DNA of 64,000 nt, taken from positions 5,414,501-5,478,500 of the forward strand of contig NC_010162.1 in NCBI RefSeq assembly GCF_000067165.1. Direction: 5' to 3'. The stretch comes from Sorangium cellulosum So ce56 (GTDB taxonomy: Bacteria; Myxococcota_A; Polyangia; Polyangiales; Polyangiaceae). Each line of letters opens with the position of its first letter. Position 1 is the stretch's first letter. Below, in pieces: positions 9,079 to 16,779 of this stretch. Under the pieces are notes generated by a model. That model worked only from the letters and a program-made list of their open reading frames with translations. It ran no database searches and was not told where the DNA came from. The translations under genes were made by a program, and so were the position numbers.

Positions 9079-9529
9079 TCAGAACGCCGCCGTCACCGTC
9101 GCCCCAGGTTCAGCATCGTCCCGTCGGCCCGGTAATCCCCCACGAAATCCGCCGGGTTGTCGTTCTCGACCGCCACGTCCGGCAGTACCGAAAGCTGCCC
9201 GTGCAGGTCGATCCGGAGCCACCCTGGCAGCTCCTCCAGCGGCCGGTTCAGGACGACGCCCGCACCCAGTGACGTCGTGTGCCGGTCCACGTCGATGATA
9301 TTCGTCACGCCCTCCTGCGGCACCGGGGACCTCTCGTAGACGTAGCCCGCGCGGAGCGGGATCTCGATCGCGCGGCGCTCGCCCTGCCCGGCCACCTCGC
9401 GCAGGTCCCCCGCCGGAAGCCGAGCACGTCCTCCGGCGACGCCTGCGCCGCGCCGCCCTGCGCGAGGGCGAGCCCCGCCGCCAGGACTGGTGCGAACCCG
9501 CGCCCCCTCCGGCGGATCCCGCGAAACAT
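9079..9529 (-). pseudogene. Remnant of an outer-membrane porin, FadL/OmpP1-like
   Basis: Reading from ATG 9529, the product begins with an export signal and mature start ASPEDVLGF, as in FadL-type porins. The frame then shifts, and a second frame continues with a barrel C-terminal part (IPLRAGYVYERSPVPQEG, then DYRADGTMLNLG). About 145 codons remain of a family usually above 400, so most of the barrel is deleted. A second lesion lies at the end: restoring one G after MLNLG gives ATVTAAF and a stop at 9079, the expected C-terminal Phe of a barrel protein. Two independent lesions make this a dead gene. A working transporter of hydrophobic compounds was presumably once present. Confidence 0.7.
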
Positions 9530-9580
9530 GCGCGCGCGGCCGTAGACTGGGCCGCCCTGGCGCGCTAGTCGGTATCCGCC

Positions 9581-10822
9581 GTGGATCCCAGCCCTCGAAG
9601 CAGCCCGGACGAACGCCGCCCCCGCCTCGCGCTCCAGGCCGTGCTGCCGGAGGAGCTCGCCGGCGCGTGCGGCATCGACCTCACCGACGCGCGCCGCATC
9701 GTCTCCCTGGCGCACCGCCTCGGCGAGCTGCCCGCCCGCGCGCCCGCGACCGTCCGGCGCGCCGCGCTCGACGCGGCGCGCTCGGCGGGCGAGATCAGGA
9801 CGCTCGCGCTCGTCGAGCGGCGCGCGAGCGCCGAGGATCCGTTCGTGAAGTACGCCTTCCGCCTCGAGGACGGCGCGACGGTCGAGTCGGTGCGCATCCC
9901 GCTCGAGCGGCCGGGCCGGTACTCGGCGTGCGTGAGCTCGCAGGTCGGCTGCGCGCTCGCGTGCGCCTTCTGCGCCACCGGGCGCATGGGCCTCACGCGC
10001 AACCTGGAAGCCTGGGAGATCGTCGAGCAGGTGCGGCTCATCCGCCGCGATCTCGACGCCACCGTCGGCGGCGGCGCGCGCGTCCACGGCGTGCTGTTCC
10101 AGGGCATGGGCGAGCCGCTCGCCAACGCCGATCGGGTCATCCAGGCGATCCGGGTGCTCTCCGAGCCGAGCGCGCAGGCCATCGACATGCGCAACATCAC
10201 CGTCTGCACGGCGGGGCTCCCGTCCGGCATCCGGCGGCTCGCGGCCGAGGTCCCCGCGGTCCGGCTCGGCCTGTCGCTCGGCTCGGTGCGCCCCGGCAAG
10301 CGGCGCCTGCTCATGCCGATCGACGGCGCGCACCCGCTCGAGGAGGTGCTCGCGGCCGTGGGCGAGCACGCGCGCGCGAGCGGGCACGCGCCGATGTGGG
10401 CGTACACGCTCCTCGCGGACCAGAACGACACGGACGAGGACGCCGCGTGCCTGGCCGCGCTCGCCCGCGGCTTCGCGGCGCAGCACGGCATCTCTCCCCG
10501 GCTCAGCCTCATCCCCTACAACGCGATCGGCGCGCCCGGCGATCCCCTGCCCTCGCCGGACGGCGGCGATGAACGCGGCGCGTCGGCCGATCCGTTCGTG
10601 CGCTCGGCGCGGCTCGACGCCTTCCGCGCGGTCCTCTCCGCCGCTGGCGTCGGCTCGATCGTGCGCTACTCGGGCGGGGGCGACGTCGGCGCGGCGTGCG
10701 GGCAGCTCGCGCGGCCTTCGGCGGAGGCGCAGCGGCCGGGCGGCCGCCGGGCGCCGCCCCGCCCCGGGGCGACCGCGGGCGCGGCCGACGTCGGGCCGAG
10801 CGCGCCGCCCAGGCCAGCGTGA
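9581..10822 (+). CDS. rlmN: Radical SAM 23S rRNA/tRNA adenine-C2 methyltransferase (RlmN family)
   Basis: A 413-residue cytoplasmic enzyme starting at GTG. The radical SAM cluster motif is C124-x3-C128-x2-C131 (CALACAFC). The two mechanistic cysteines of the RlmN/Cfr family are present as C117 (SACVSSQ) and C373 (GAACGQL). GMGEP, the SAM-binding glycine motif, follows. RlmN methylates adenine 2503 of 23S rRNA and A37 of some tRNAs. The C-terminal 35 residues are a low-complexity Arg/Pro/Ala tail not usual for the family. The gene is divergent from the broken porin, and tatB begins 44 bp downstream. Confidence 0.88.
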   Translation: MDPSPRSSPDERRPRLALQAVLPEELAGACGIDLTDARRIVSLAHRLGELPARAPATVRRAALDAARSAGEIRTLALVERRASAEDPFVKYAFRLEDGATVESVRIPLERPGRYSACVSSQVGCALACAFCATGRMGLTRNLEAWEIVEQVRLIRRDLDATVGGGARVHGVLFQGMGEPLANADRVIQAIRVLSEPSAQAIDMRNITVCTAGLPSGIRRLAAEVPAVRLGLSLGSVRPGKRRLLMPIDGAHPLEEVLAAVGEHARASGHAPMWAYTLLADQNDTDEDAACLAALARGFAAQHGISPRLSLIPYNAIGAPGDPLPSPDGGDERGASADPFVRSARLDAFRAVLSAAGVGSIVRYSGGGDVGAACGQLARPSAEAQRPGGRRAPPRPGATAGAADVGPSAPPRPA

Positions 10823-10866
10823 GCGTCGCTATGGATCCCTGCTCCCACGCGCGCTAGCTTGCGCGC

Positions 10867-11574
10867 GTGTTCGGCTTCAGCTTCGGCGAAATCATGGTGC
10901 TCGCCATCGTGGGCATCATCGTGGTCGGTCCCCGGCGGTTGCCTGCGATGATGCGGTCGGCGGGGAGCTGGATCGCCAAGCTCCGCCGCTTGAGCACGGA
11001 GCTCCGGACGCAGAGCGGCATCGACGATCTGATCCGCCAGGAGGGGCTCGAGCGTGAGCTCCGCGAGCTCCGCGCCCTGTCGCGGGTCAACGTGATCGAG
11101 ACGCTGGTGAACCCCGTCGTCGGCGCCGTGACGGCCGGTACGATCGCCTCGTCCACGCCGCGCGTGAGGCCGCCGGATCCCGAGCCGCCGCCGCCCGTCG
11201 TGAACCCGCCCCGCGAGCGCGAGTACCCCGTCCTCGGCTGCGACGCCTACGGAGTGACGCTGGACGGGGCCCCGGACGGCGCCGCCGGCCTGCCGGTCGC
11301 TCCGGAAAGCGCGGCCCCCACGGAGACCGCGAACGCTGCGGACGCCACGGTCGGCGTCGAGCCCGCCGCGGCCACAGCGACCGCGATCGCAGAGACCGCC
11401 GCGGCGACAGCGCCCGCGACCGCAGAGACCACCGCGGCGACAGCGCTCGTCGCCGCAGAGACCACCGCGGCAGCGCCCGCGGCCGCAGAGATCACCGCGG
11501 CGACAGCGCCCGCGGCTGCAGAGACCGCCGCGGCGACGCAGGGCGTGGCGACCGGAAACGGAGCGACGTCATGA
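10867..11574 (+). CDS. tatB: Twin-arginine translocase subunit TatB
   Basis: A 235-residue protein starting at GTG. An N-terminal membrane helix (about residues 7-20) ends in the Tat signature VGPRRLP and is followed by an amphipathic helix with WIAKLRRLSTELR, typical of TatB rather than TatA. The remaining 150 residues are an unusual Ala/Thr-rich tail with repeats such as AAETTAATA. TatB works with TatC in recognising folded proteins with twin-arginine signals. The stop overlaps the tatC start (ATGA), indicating translational coupling. No tatA is seen in the window. Confidence 0.85.
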   Translation: MFGFSFGEIMVLAIVGIIVVGPRRLPAMMRSAGSWIAKLRRLSTELRTQSGIDDLIRQEGLERELRELRALSRVNVIETLVNPVVGAVTAGTIASSTPRVRPPDPEPPPPVVNPPREREYPVLGCDAYGVTLDGAPDGAAGLPVAPESAAPTETANAADATVGVEPAAATATAIAETAAATAPATAETTAATALVAAETTAAAPAAAEITAATAPAAAETAAATQGVATGNGATS

Positions 11575-12458
11575 GCCAGGAGCAGGCGGCGGTGAAGAGC
11601 GGCTCCCCGGGGGCGGAGGGCGCGCCGAGCGACGCCGCGGAGGATCCGGGCGAAGACAAGCCGATGTCGTTCTGGGAGCACCTCGACGAGCTGAGAAAGC
11701 GGCTCGTCCGGAGCCTCCTTGTCTTCTTCGCGGCCTGCGTCGTGGGGTGGGAGGTGCGCGAGGAGCTCTTGCACTTCCTGACCGTCCCGTTCGTGCAGGC
11801 GTGGCGGGAGCAGAGCCTGGCGGGCAACCCCTCGCTCCACTTCGGCGCGCCCGCGGCCGCGTTCGTCGCCTACTTCAAGCTGTCGATGATCGGCGGCGCG
11901 GCGATGGCCTCGCCGTTCATCTTCTACCAGCTGTGGGCGTTCGTCGCGCCCGGCCTCTACGCCAAAGAGAAGCGCTACGTCATCCCGTTCGTCCTGTTCT
12001 CGACGATCCTGTTCGTCGGCGGCGGCTGGTTCGGCTGGCGAGCGGCCTTCCCGATCTCGTTCGGTTACTTCCTCAGCATGGCCGGCACGGTCGGCGGCGA
12101 CGGGGTGACGATCACGCCGACCGTGATGATGGGCGACTACCTCGACTTCGTCGCCCAGCTCCTGCTCGGCTTCGGGATCATCTTCGAGATCCCGCTCATC
12201 GTGCTCTTTCTCTCCATCGCCGGCATCGTCAACTACATCCAGCTCATCCTGTTCGGCCGCTGGTTCGTGTTCGGCGCCTTCGTCTTGGCCGCCGTCCTGA
12301 CGCCGCCGGACATCACGAGCCAGCTCGTCATGGCCGTGCCGATGTGCCTGCTCTACGTGCTCTCGATCGGCCTCGCGTACGTCTTCGGCAAGCCGCCGAC
12401 CGACGCCCAGCGCGCGGCGTACAAGGCGCGCAAGGAGAAGGAAGTCACCAAGGGCTGA
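11571..12458 (+). CDS. tatC: Sec-independent translocase protein TatC
   Basis: A 295-residue inner-membrane protein with six expected transmembrane helices. The family signature near the start is FWEHLDELRKRLVRSLL, after a 30-residue acidic N-terminal extension. Other TatC hallmarks are a conserved Phe/Pro/Leu-rich first periplasmic loop (YAKEKRYVIPF) and FGFGIIFEIPL-like sequence at helix 4-5. TatC receives twin-arginine signal peptides. The ATG overlaps the tatB stop by four bases. The downstream lgt gene is convergent, 69 bp away. Confidence 0.92.
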   Translation: MSQEQAAVKSGSPGAEGAPSDAAEDPGEDKPMSFWEHLDELRKRLVRSLLVFFAACVVGWEVREELLHFLTVPFVQAWREQSLAGNPSLHFGAPAAAFVAYFKLSMIGGAAMASPFIFYQLWAFVAPGLYAKEKRYVIPFVLFSTILFVGGGWFGWRAAFPISFGYFLSMAGTVGGDGVTITPTVMMGDYLDFVAQLLLGFGIIFEIPLIVLFLSIAGIVNYIQLILFGRWFVFGAFVLAAVLTPPDITSQLVMAVPMCLLYVLSIGLAYVFGKPPTDAQRAAYKARKEKEVTKG

Positions 12459-12527
12459 CGGGCGGCGCAGCGCCGGCCGGGCCGCCTGCGCTGCTCCTGC
12501 CGCGGGCCGTCCTCCGCGGCGCGCAGG

Positions 12528-13466
12528 TCAGGCGGCGGGCGCGGCCGCCGCGGGCGCTGCCTTCCGGCTCCGCGCCACGTGGATCGCGACCGCGGCGCCG
12601 GCCATCGCGAGCCCGATGAGCTGCGACGTGGACAGGCCAACGAAGCCCCCGCGGTCGTCGGCCCGCGCGAACTCGAGCACGAAGCGCCCGAGCGCATAGA
12701 GGCCGAGGAACGTCGCGAAGACCTGCCCGTCGTACCGCTTCCGCCCGTGCACGTAGAGCAGGCAGATCGCCGCGATGGCGAACGACATCGCCGACTCGTA
12801 GATCTGCGTCGGGTGTACCGGGTGCGACGGCAGGCGCGGGCTCGTGAGCTCGAGCAGCTTGAACTGCGCCTCGCTCGCGGGGCTGTTCGGCGGGAACGAG
12901 AGCCCGAACGCCCCGTCGGTGCGCAGGCCGAAGCAGCAGCCGGCGAGCAGGCAGCCCATCCGGCCGAACCCGAGGCCCAGCGGGACGGCGAAGCCCGCCA
13001 TGTCCGCCGCCTTCCAGAACGGGAACCGATCGCGCTTGAGCAGCCAGTACGCCATCGCCGACGCGCCGACGAAGCCGCCGTAGTACGTCAGGCCGCCCGC
13101 CCAGAACTTCGCCCACGCCAGGCAATCGCGCTCGACCGGGTGGCAGACCCCCTTCGCCGCGTCCCATACGCCGTGGTACCGCGACGCGCAGAGCGCCTGC
13201 TCGACCTTCCAGTCGACGAGCGACGGATCGGTGCACAGGTGCACGTAATCCCATAAGTATCCGTCGGCGACGACGTGGAGGAGCCTGCCGCCGACGACGC
13301 CCGCGAGCAGGCAGGCGAGCCCCAGGTCGACGATCACATCCGGGTTCTCGCCGATCCGCCGCGCCCACAGCGCGCCGATGGCCGTCGCGAAGAGGAAGCC
13401 GGTCAGCAGCAGCAGGAAGTAGGCAGGAAACGCGACGTCGAGCAGGCGGAACAGCTCGGGCCGCAT
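12528..13466 (-). CDS. lgt: Prolipoprotein diacylglyceryl transferase
   Basis: A 312-residue multipass membrane protein. Lgt transfers diacylglycerol from phosphatidylglycerol to the lipobox cysteine, the first step of lipoprotein maturation. Family motifs are GLGFGRMGCLLAGCCFG (equivalent of the GRxGNFxNGE region) and HPVHPTQIYES. A loop of about 40 residues with several Cys (CTDPSLVDWK, CHPVERDC) is inserted in the periplasmic head, which is longer than in E. coli. The ATG at 13466 lies 2 bp after the stop of lspA, so they form one operon. The reading frame extends upstream into lspA but the conserved N-terminus supports this start. Confidence 0.9.
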   Translation of the reverse strand: MRPELFRLLDVAFPAYFLLLLTGFLFATAIGALWARRIGENPDVIVDLGLACLLAGVVGGRLLHVVADGYLWDYVHLCTDPSLVDWKVEQALCASRYHGVWDAAKGVCHPVERDCLAWAKFWAGGLTYYGGFVGASAMAYWLLKRDRFPFWKAADMAGFAVPLGLGFGRMGCLLAGCCFGLRTDGAFGLSFPPNSPASEAQFKLLELTSPRLPSHPVHPTQIYESAMSFAIAAICLLYVHGRKRYDGQVFATFLGLYALGRFVLEFARADDRGGFVGLSTSQLIGLAMAGAAVAIHVARSRKAAPAAAAPAA

Positions 13467-13468
13467 GG

Positions 13469-14227
13469 TCAGCCCGCCGACGCCTTCGCGCCCGACGCCT
13501 TCCCTGCGAGCTCGGGGCGGTGGGGGGAGAACATGTCGATCGCCATCAGCCCGACGCCCACGACGATCGCGATGTCGGCCACGTTGAACGTCGGCCACAC
13601 GAACGTCGAGGTCAGCCGGACCTGGATGAAGTCGATGACGTACCCGTAACGGATGCGGTCGACCAGGTTCCCGAGCGCACCGCCGAGCACGAGCGGCAGC
13701 CCCCACCTGAGCGCGGTCTGGGAGGGGTGGAGCTTGCGGTACAGCGAGACGATGAAGACGATCGCCGCGAGCGAGACCACCAGGAAGAACGGGCGGCGGA
13801 TCGCCTCGCTCTCGTCGCCCAGGATGCCCCACGCCCCGCCGTGGTTCTTCGCGAAGATCATGTTCAGGTGATCCTTGATCACCTCGATCTTCCGGAACGA
13901 GAGCGGCCGCGGCGCGGCGGTGAGATCCGTGAGCGCCTGCGGCTCCAGCCGGTCCTTGGCCCACCATTTCGTGCCGAGATCGGCGGCCAGGGTGATGGCC
14001 GAGACGACGATCAGGAACACGTACGACGGCCGGTAGGCGGGCTTCGCCGGCGCGACCACGTCGTCGGCGTCCCCCTCCTGCGAGGAGCCGCGCCCCTCGT
14101 GGTCGTGTTCGCCGGCGGAGGCCGGCGGCTCGCCGGCCGGCGCGTTCACGGGCGCGGAGCGATGCGACTCCGCGTGGGCACCTTCGGTCTCAACGGGAGC
14201 GTCTCGCGGCGTCGCGTCTTCAGTCAT
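13469..14227 (-). CDS. lspA: Lipoprotein signal peptidase, copy 1
   Basis: A 252-residue aspartic signal peptidase II that removes the signal peptide from diacylated prolipoproteins. The catalytic pair is D199 (YVIDFI) and D218 (FNVADIA). The first helix carries DLGTKWWA, and NLVDRIRYG precedes the first Asp. A hydrophilic extension of about 65 acidic residues precedes the first helix, unusual for a family of about 160-180 residues. It lies directly upstream of lgt and downstream of a second lspA, so one operon would carry out both processing steps. Confidence 0.9.
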   Translation of the reverse strand: MTEDATPRDAPVETEGAHAESHRSAPVNAPAGEPPASAGEHDHEGRGSSQEGDADDVVAPAKPAYRPSYVFLIVVSAITLAADLGTKWWAKDRLEPQALTDLTAAPRPLSFRKIEVIKDHLNMIFAKNHGGAWGILGDESEAIRRPFFLVVSLAAIVFIVSLYRKLHPSQTALRWGLPLVLGGALGNLVDRIRYGYVIDFIQVRLTSTFVWPTFNVADIAIVVGVGLMAIDMFSPHRPELAGKASGAKASAG

Positions 14228-14413
14228 GCGGAGCGCGTTCCTCTACGACAAACCGAGCGCTCCGGCAAAGGCTTCCCTCCGCAGGCGCCGCCGCGCGCGT
14301 CTTTCACGCCTCGCGCGTGTCACGTGACGCGCGTGACTTGCGCGCGCCGCGCCCCGGGATCGCGCGCCGCGCCGCGCGCCGTCTGCTCCGGCCAAGCCGC
14401 CCGCTCGCGTCCT

Positions 14414-15100
14414 TCAGCTGGCCGGCGGCACAGGCGGAGGCGCTTCCGTCGACAGCGGAGGGGTGGGGTCGCCGCCCGCCGGGCCCCCCGAGGCGCCGCG
14501 CGCGTCTGGAGACGGCGCGCTCGCGCTGCGGGTCGCGACGATCATGTCCTTGGACATCAGGATGACCCCCGCGACGATCGCGATGTCCGCCACGTTGAAC
14601 GTCGGCCAGTGAAACTCCCGACCGCCGCGGATGACGTAGACGTCGATGAAGTCGATGACCCAGCCGTAGCGGATCCGGTCGACGAGGTTGCCCATCGCGC
14701 CGCCGAGCGCCAGCGCGAGCCCCCACTTCATCCCCGTCTGGTCCCTGTGGACGCGCCGGTAGATCGAGAAGATGAAGACCATCGCCGCGGCGGAGACGAA
14801 CAGGAAGAACGGCCGCCGCAGGCCGTCCGGGAGGCTGCGCAGGAAGCTCCAGGCGCCGCCGGGGTTCTGCGCGAAGATGAAATCGAGGTGGTCCGGGATG
14901 ATCGTGAGGACCTTCGCGCCCGACCGCTTCGGGTCGAACCCGGCGAGGCGCGCGTGCGCCCACCCCTTCGTCACCAGGTCGGCGGCGCACGAGACGAGCG
15001 CCACGACGGCCAAGAAGCGGAGCGAGGCGCGCTCCTCGCCGGGGAGGTCGTCGGGAAGGTGCGCGACGGGCGACGCTTGCGGTGCGTCCGAGGACATCAT
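14414..15100 (-). CDS. lspA: Lipoprotein signal peptidase, copy 2
   Basis: A 228-residue paralogue of the preceding protein with catalytic D150 (WVIDFI) and D172 (FNVADIA). The first helix carries DLVTKGWAHARL and the C-terminal 45 residues are a Pro/Ala-rich tail. The start is placed at the ATG at 15100, next to an ATG at 15097, with GAGG just upstream; an in-frame GTG at 15127 is an alternative. The two copies share the NLVDRIRYG block but differ in tails. Separate substrate classes or stages are possible, but this is not visible here. Confidence 0.88.
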   Translation of the reverse strand: MMSSDAPQASPVAHLPDDLPGEERASLRFLAVVALVSCAADLVTKGWAHARLAGFDPKRSGAKVLTIIPDHLDFIFAQNPGGAWSFLRSLPDGLRRPFFLFVSAAAMVFIFSIYRRVHRDQTGMKWGLALALGGAMGNLVDRIRYGWVIDFIDVYVIRGGREFHWPTFNVADIAIVAGVILMSKDMIVATRSASAPSPDARGASGGPAGGDPTPPLSTEAPPPVPPAS

Positions 15101-15296
15101 CCTCGCTTCTACGCGATGGCGTGGCACGGAGCAAACAGCCTCGAGCAGAGCGACGCCCGGCGGCGGTCGCCTTCCATGCTTCTGCTCTTCCGTTCGTCCG
15201 TTCGTCCGTTCGTCGGTTCGTTCGCTTTCCCCCTCGCGCCTTCCGGTTCCGTCTTCCGCTCTCGCCCGCGCCTCCTCCGCCGACCGCCGCGCCGGT

Positions 15297-15764
15297 TCAC
15301 CGCTGGTTCAGGATCACCACCGGACGCTCCGGGGCGCGCGAGCGCACCGGCGCCTTTTCCCGTGCGGGAGGATCGGTCGGACCGGCCGGGTCGACCGCCG
15401 GCGCCCCCCTCCTTCGCAGCGCGAGGTGCACCTCGCCGTACGCCTGGAGGGCCGCGCGGCGCTGCCGCTCCGTGGCCGCCGCGCGCCCCAGCGACTCGGC
15501 CAGCTGCGCCCGGCGCCCCGCGAGGTACGCGAGATCCCTCGCCTCGGCGAGCTCGCTCCCCCCGGCGAACGCCTGCTCCGCGCGCTCCATCGCCTCGGTG
15601 GCGCCGCGCAGATCCGCGGGCGCGAGCTCCGCCGCCGCGCTCGCCCGGGCGCGCTCGTAGCTCTTCCTCGCCTCGATGAGCTCCTTCGGCGGGAGCGGGG
15701 CGCTCGCGCACCCCAGGAGACCGCCGACGAGAAGAATGGCCACCGTCCCGTGATTGGTTCGCAT
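15297..15764 (-). CDS. DUF4398-like lipoprotein
   Basis: A 155-residue protein with a lipoprotein signal (MRTNHGTVAILL, lipobox LLGC, C19). The mature protein is helical with an Ala/Glu/Arg heptad pattern (KSYERARASAAAELAPADL) that fits the DUF4398 family of outer-membrane lipoproteins. The C-terminus is a proline-rich tail. It lies 26 bp downstream of a second small lipoprotein of the same kind, indicating an operon. Function unknown; related proteins often precede an OmpA-domain protein, absent here. Confidence 0.78.
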   Translation of the reverse strand: MRTNHGTVAILLVGGLLGCASAPLPPKELIEARKSYERARASAAAELAPADLRGATEAMERAEQAFAGGSELAEARDLAYLAGRRAQLAESLGRAAATERQRRAALQAYGEVHLALRRRGAPAVDPAGPTDPPAREKAPVRSRAPERPVVILNQR

Positions 15765-15790
15765 GATTCCGCGCCTCCTGTCCGCGAGCT

Positions 15791-16144
15791 CTAGCGGAGC
15801 TGCCGCTGGATGGATCCGACCGCCTCGAGCGCCTCGCGCGTGCGAGCCTGGGCCTGCGCCTCGCGCGTGAGGGCGAGCGCGAGCTCCGCGTCCGCCTGCG
15901 CGCGCAGGAGCATGCGCTGCGCCCGATCGGGCACGCCGTCGGCCGACAGCCTCGTCGCCCGCTGCACCTGCTCCCGGGCGAGGCGGAGGTGGGCTTCCGC
16001 CCGCGGGTCCTCGTCGGCTCCGACCTCCTCGGCGGCTCGGATCATCGCCTCCGACGCGCCGAGCCGCTCGCCGAAGCTTGGAGCGTACGCGGCGCACCCC
16101 GCCACCGACGCGCCGAAGAGCGTCAAGAACACTGCGTTTTTCAT
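15791..16144 (-). CDS. Small DUF4398-like lipoprotein
   Basis: A 117-residue protein starting MKNAVFLTLF with lipobox SVAGC. The mature part is a helical, Arg/Glu/Ala-rich coiled-coil-like domain, much like the next protein in the operon. GAGG lies 8 bases before the ATG at 16144; an in-frame GTG at 16153 would add three residues. It is the first gene of a two-gene lipoprotein operon. The pair may form a heteromeric periplasmic coiled coil, but this is only inferred from their similarity. Confidence 0.75.
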   Translation of the reverse strand: MKNAVFLTLFGASVAGCAAYAPSFGERLGASEAMIRAAEEVGADEDPRAEAHLRLAREQVQRATRLSADGVPDRAQRMLLRAQADAELALALTREAQAQARTREALEAVGSIQRQLR

Positions 16145-16741
16145 GTGCGACACCTCGTTGCCAGCCCCGGACGAGAGGTCGCCCGGAGAAGGCGGGTGAA
16201 AGAGCAGATGGGATCATCGACACCGGATCTCCGTCGTCGATCGGCTCGTCCTCAGGCAACCAGCACACCAGGGCCGACGGCCTCGGGGCGGCGCCTGAAC
16301 GCGCACGCGAGAAGCGCCGCCCTGCGTCCGTCGGTGCAGAAGGAATCACGACGACGCTGAGACATCGCCTCACGCGCCGTATCCGCGCTTCCCATCCGTT
16401 GCGCGCAAACGAGCCATTCGCCGGAGCTCCCGTGTGCGTCGCTTGCGGCGACTGGCCCCCAGGAGAGCCCCAGACACCGGATCTCGCTCGAGGACGGGAG
16501 AGGCCCCCTCTCCGCTGTACGCCCGCCTGCCGCGGCAGCCCGCCGCGACGGCGTTCCGCGCCGGCCTGCCGCGCCGATCCGCCGCGCCTGCCGCGCCCGC
16601 CTGCCGCGCCGATCCGCCGCGCCTGCCGCGCCGGCCCTTCACCCGCGCGCCGCCCTCACCTCACCCGCGCGCCGCCCTCCGAGATCCCGGCCGCGCAGGC
16701 CAGCGCAGCGGCGGCCGACGTGGGCGTCACGCCCGATCCGG
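16145..16741. other. Intergenic region between lipoprotein operon and helicase gene
   Basis: About 600 bp. Open frames exist on both strands but are Arg/Pro-rich and have no ribosome-binding site or recognisable motif. The first 100 bp should hold the lipoprotein promoter. The last 180 bp is a block of GC-rich tandem duplications. Confidence 0.5.
16565..16680. repeat. Tandem GC-rich duplications
   Basis: A 35-bp unit starting CCTGCCGCGCCGATCC occurs at 16565-16599 and again at 16600-16634, almost identical. It is followed by two copies of a unit near 20 bp containing CACCCGCGCGCCGCCCTC. The block is non-coding and lies 60 bp upstream of the helicase promoter. It probably arose by slippage. 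Confidence 0.6.
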
Positions 16742-16770
16742 TTGAGTGACACGGCGCATCTGTTTAGTAT
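16742..16770 (+). promoter_or_regulatory. Candidate housekeeping-sigma promoter for the helicase gene
   Basis: TTGAGT and TAGTAT are separated by 17 bp, each matching four of six consensus bases, and stand out in a GC-rich setting. The ATG of the helicase follows 9 bp after the -10 hexamer, so the transcript would have almost no leader. No Shine-Dalgarno is visible, which agrees with leaderless translation. Confidence 0.45.
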
Positions 16771-16779
16771 ACCTGCGTC

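Noticed and set aside
9305..10486. 393-codon minus frame overlapping rlmN
   Set aside because: Only its last part (signal peptide of the broken porin) is meaningful; the rest is an antisense shadow of rlmN.
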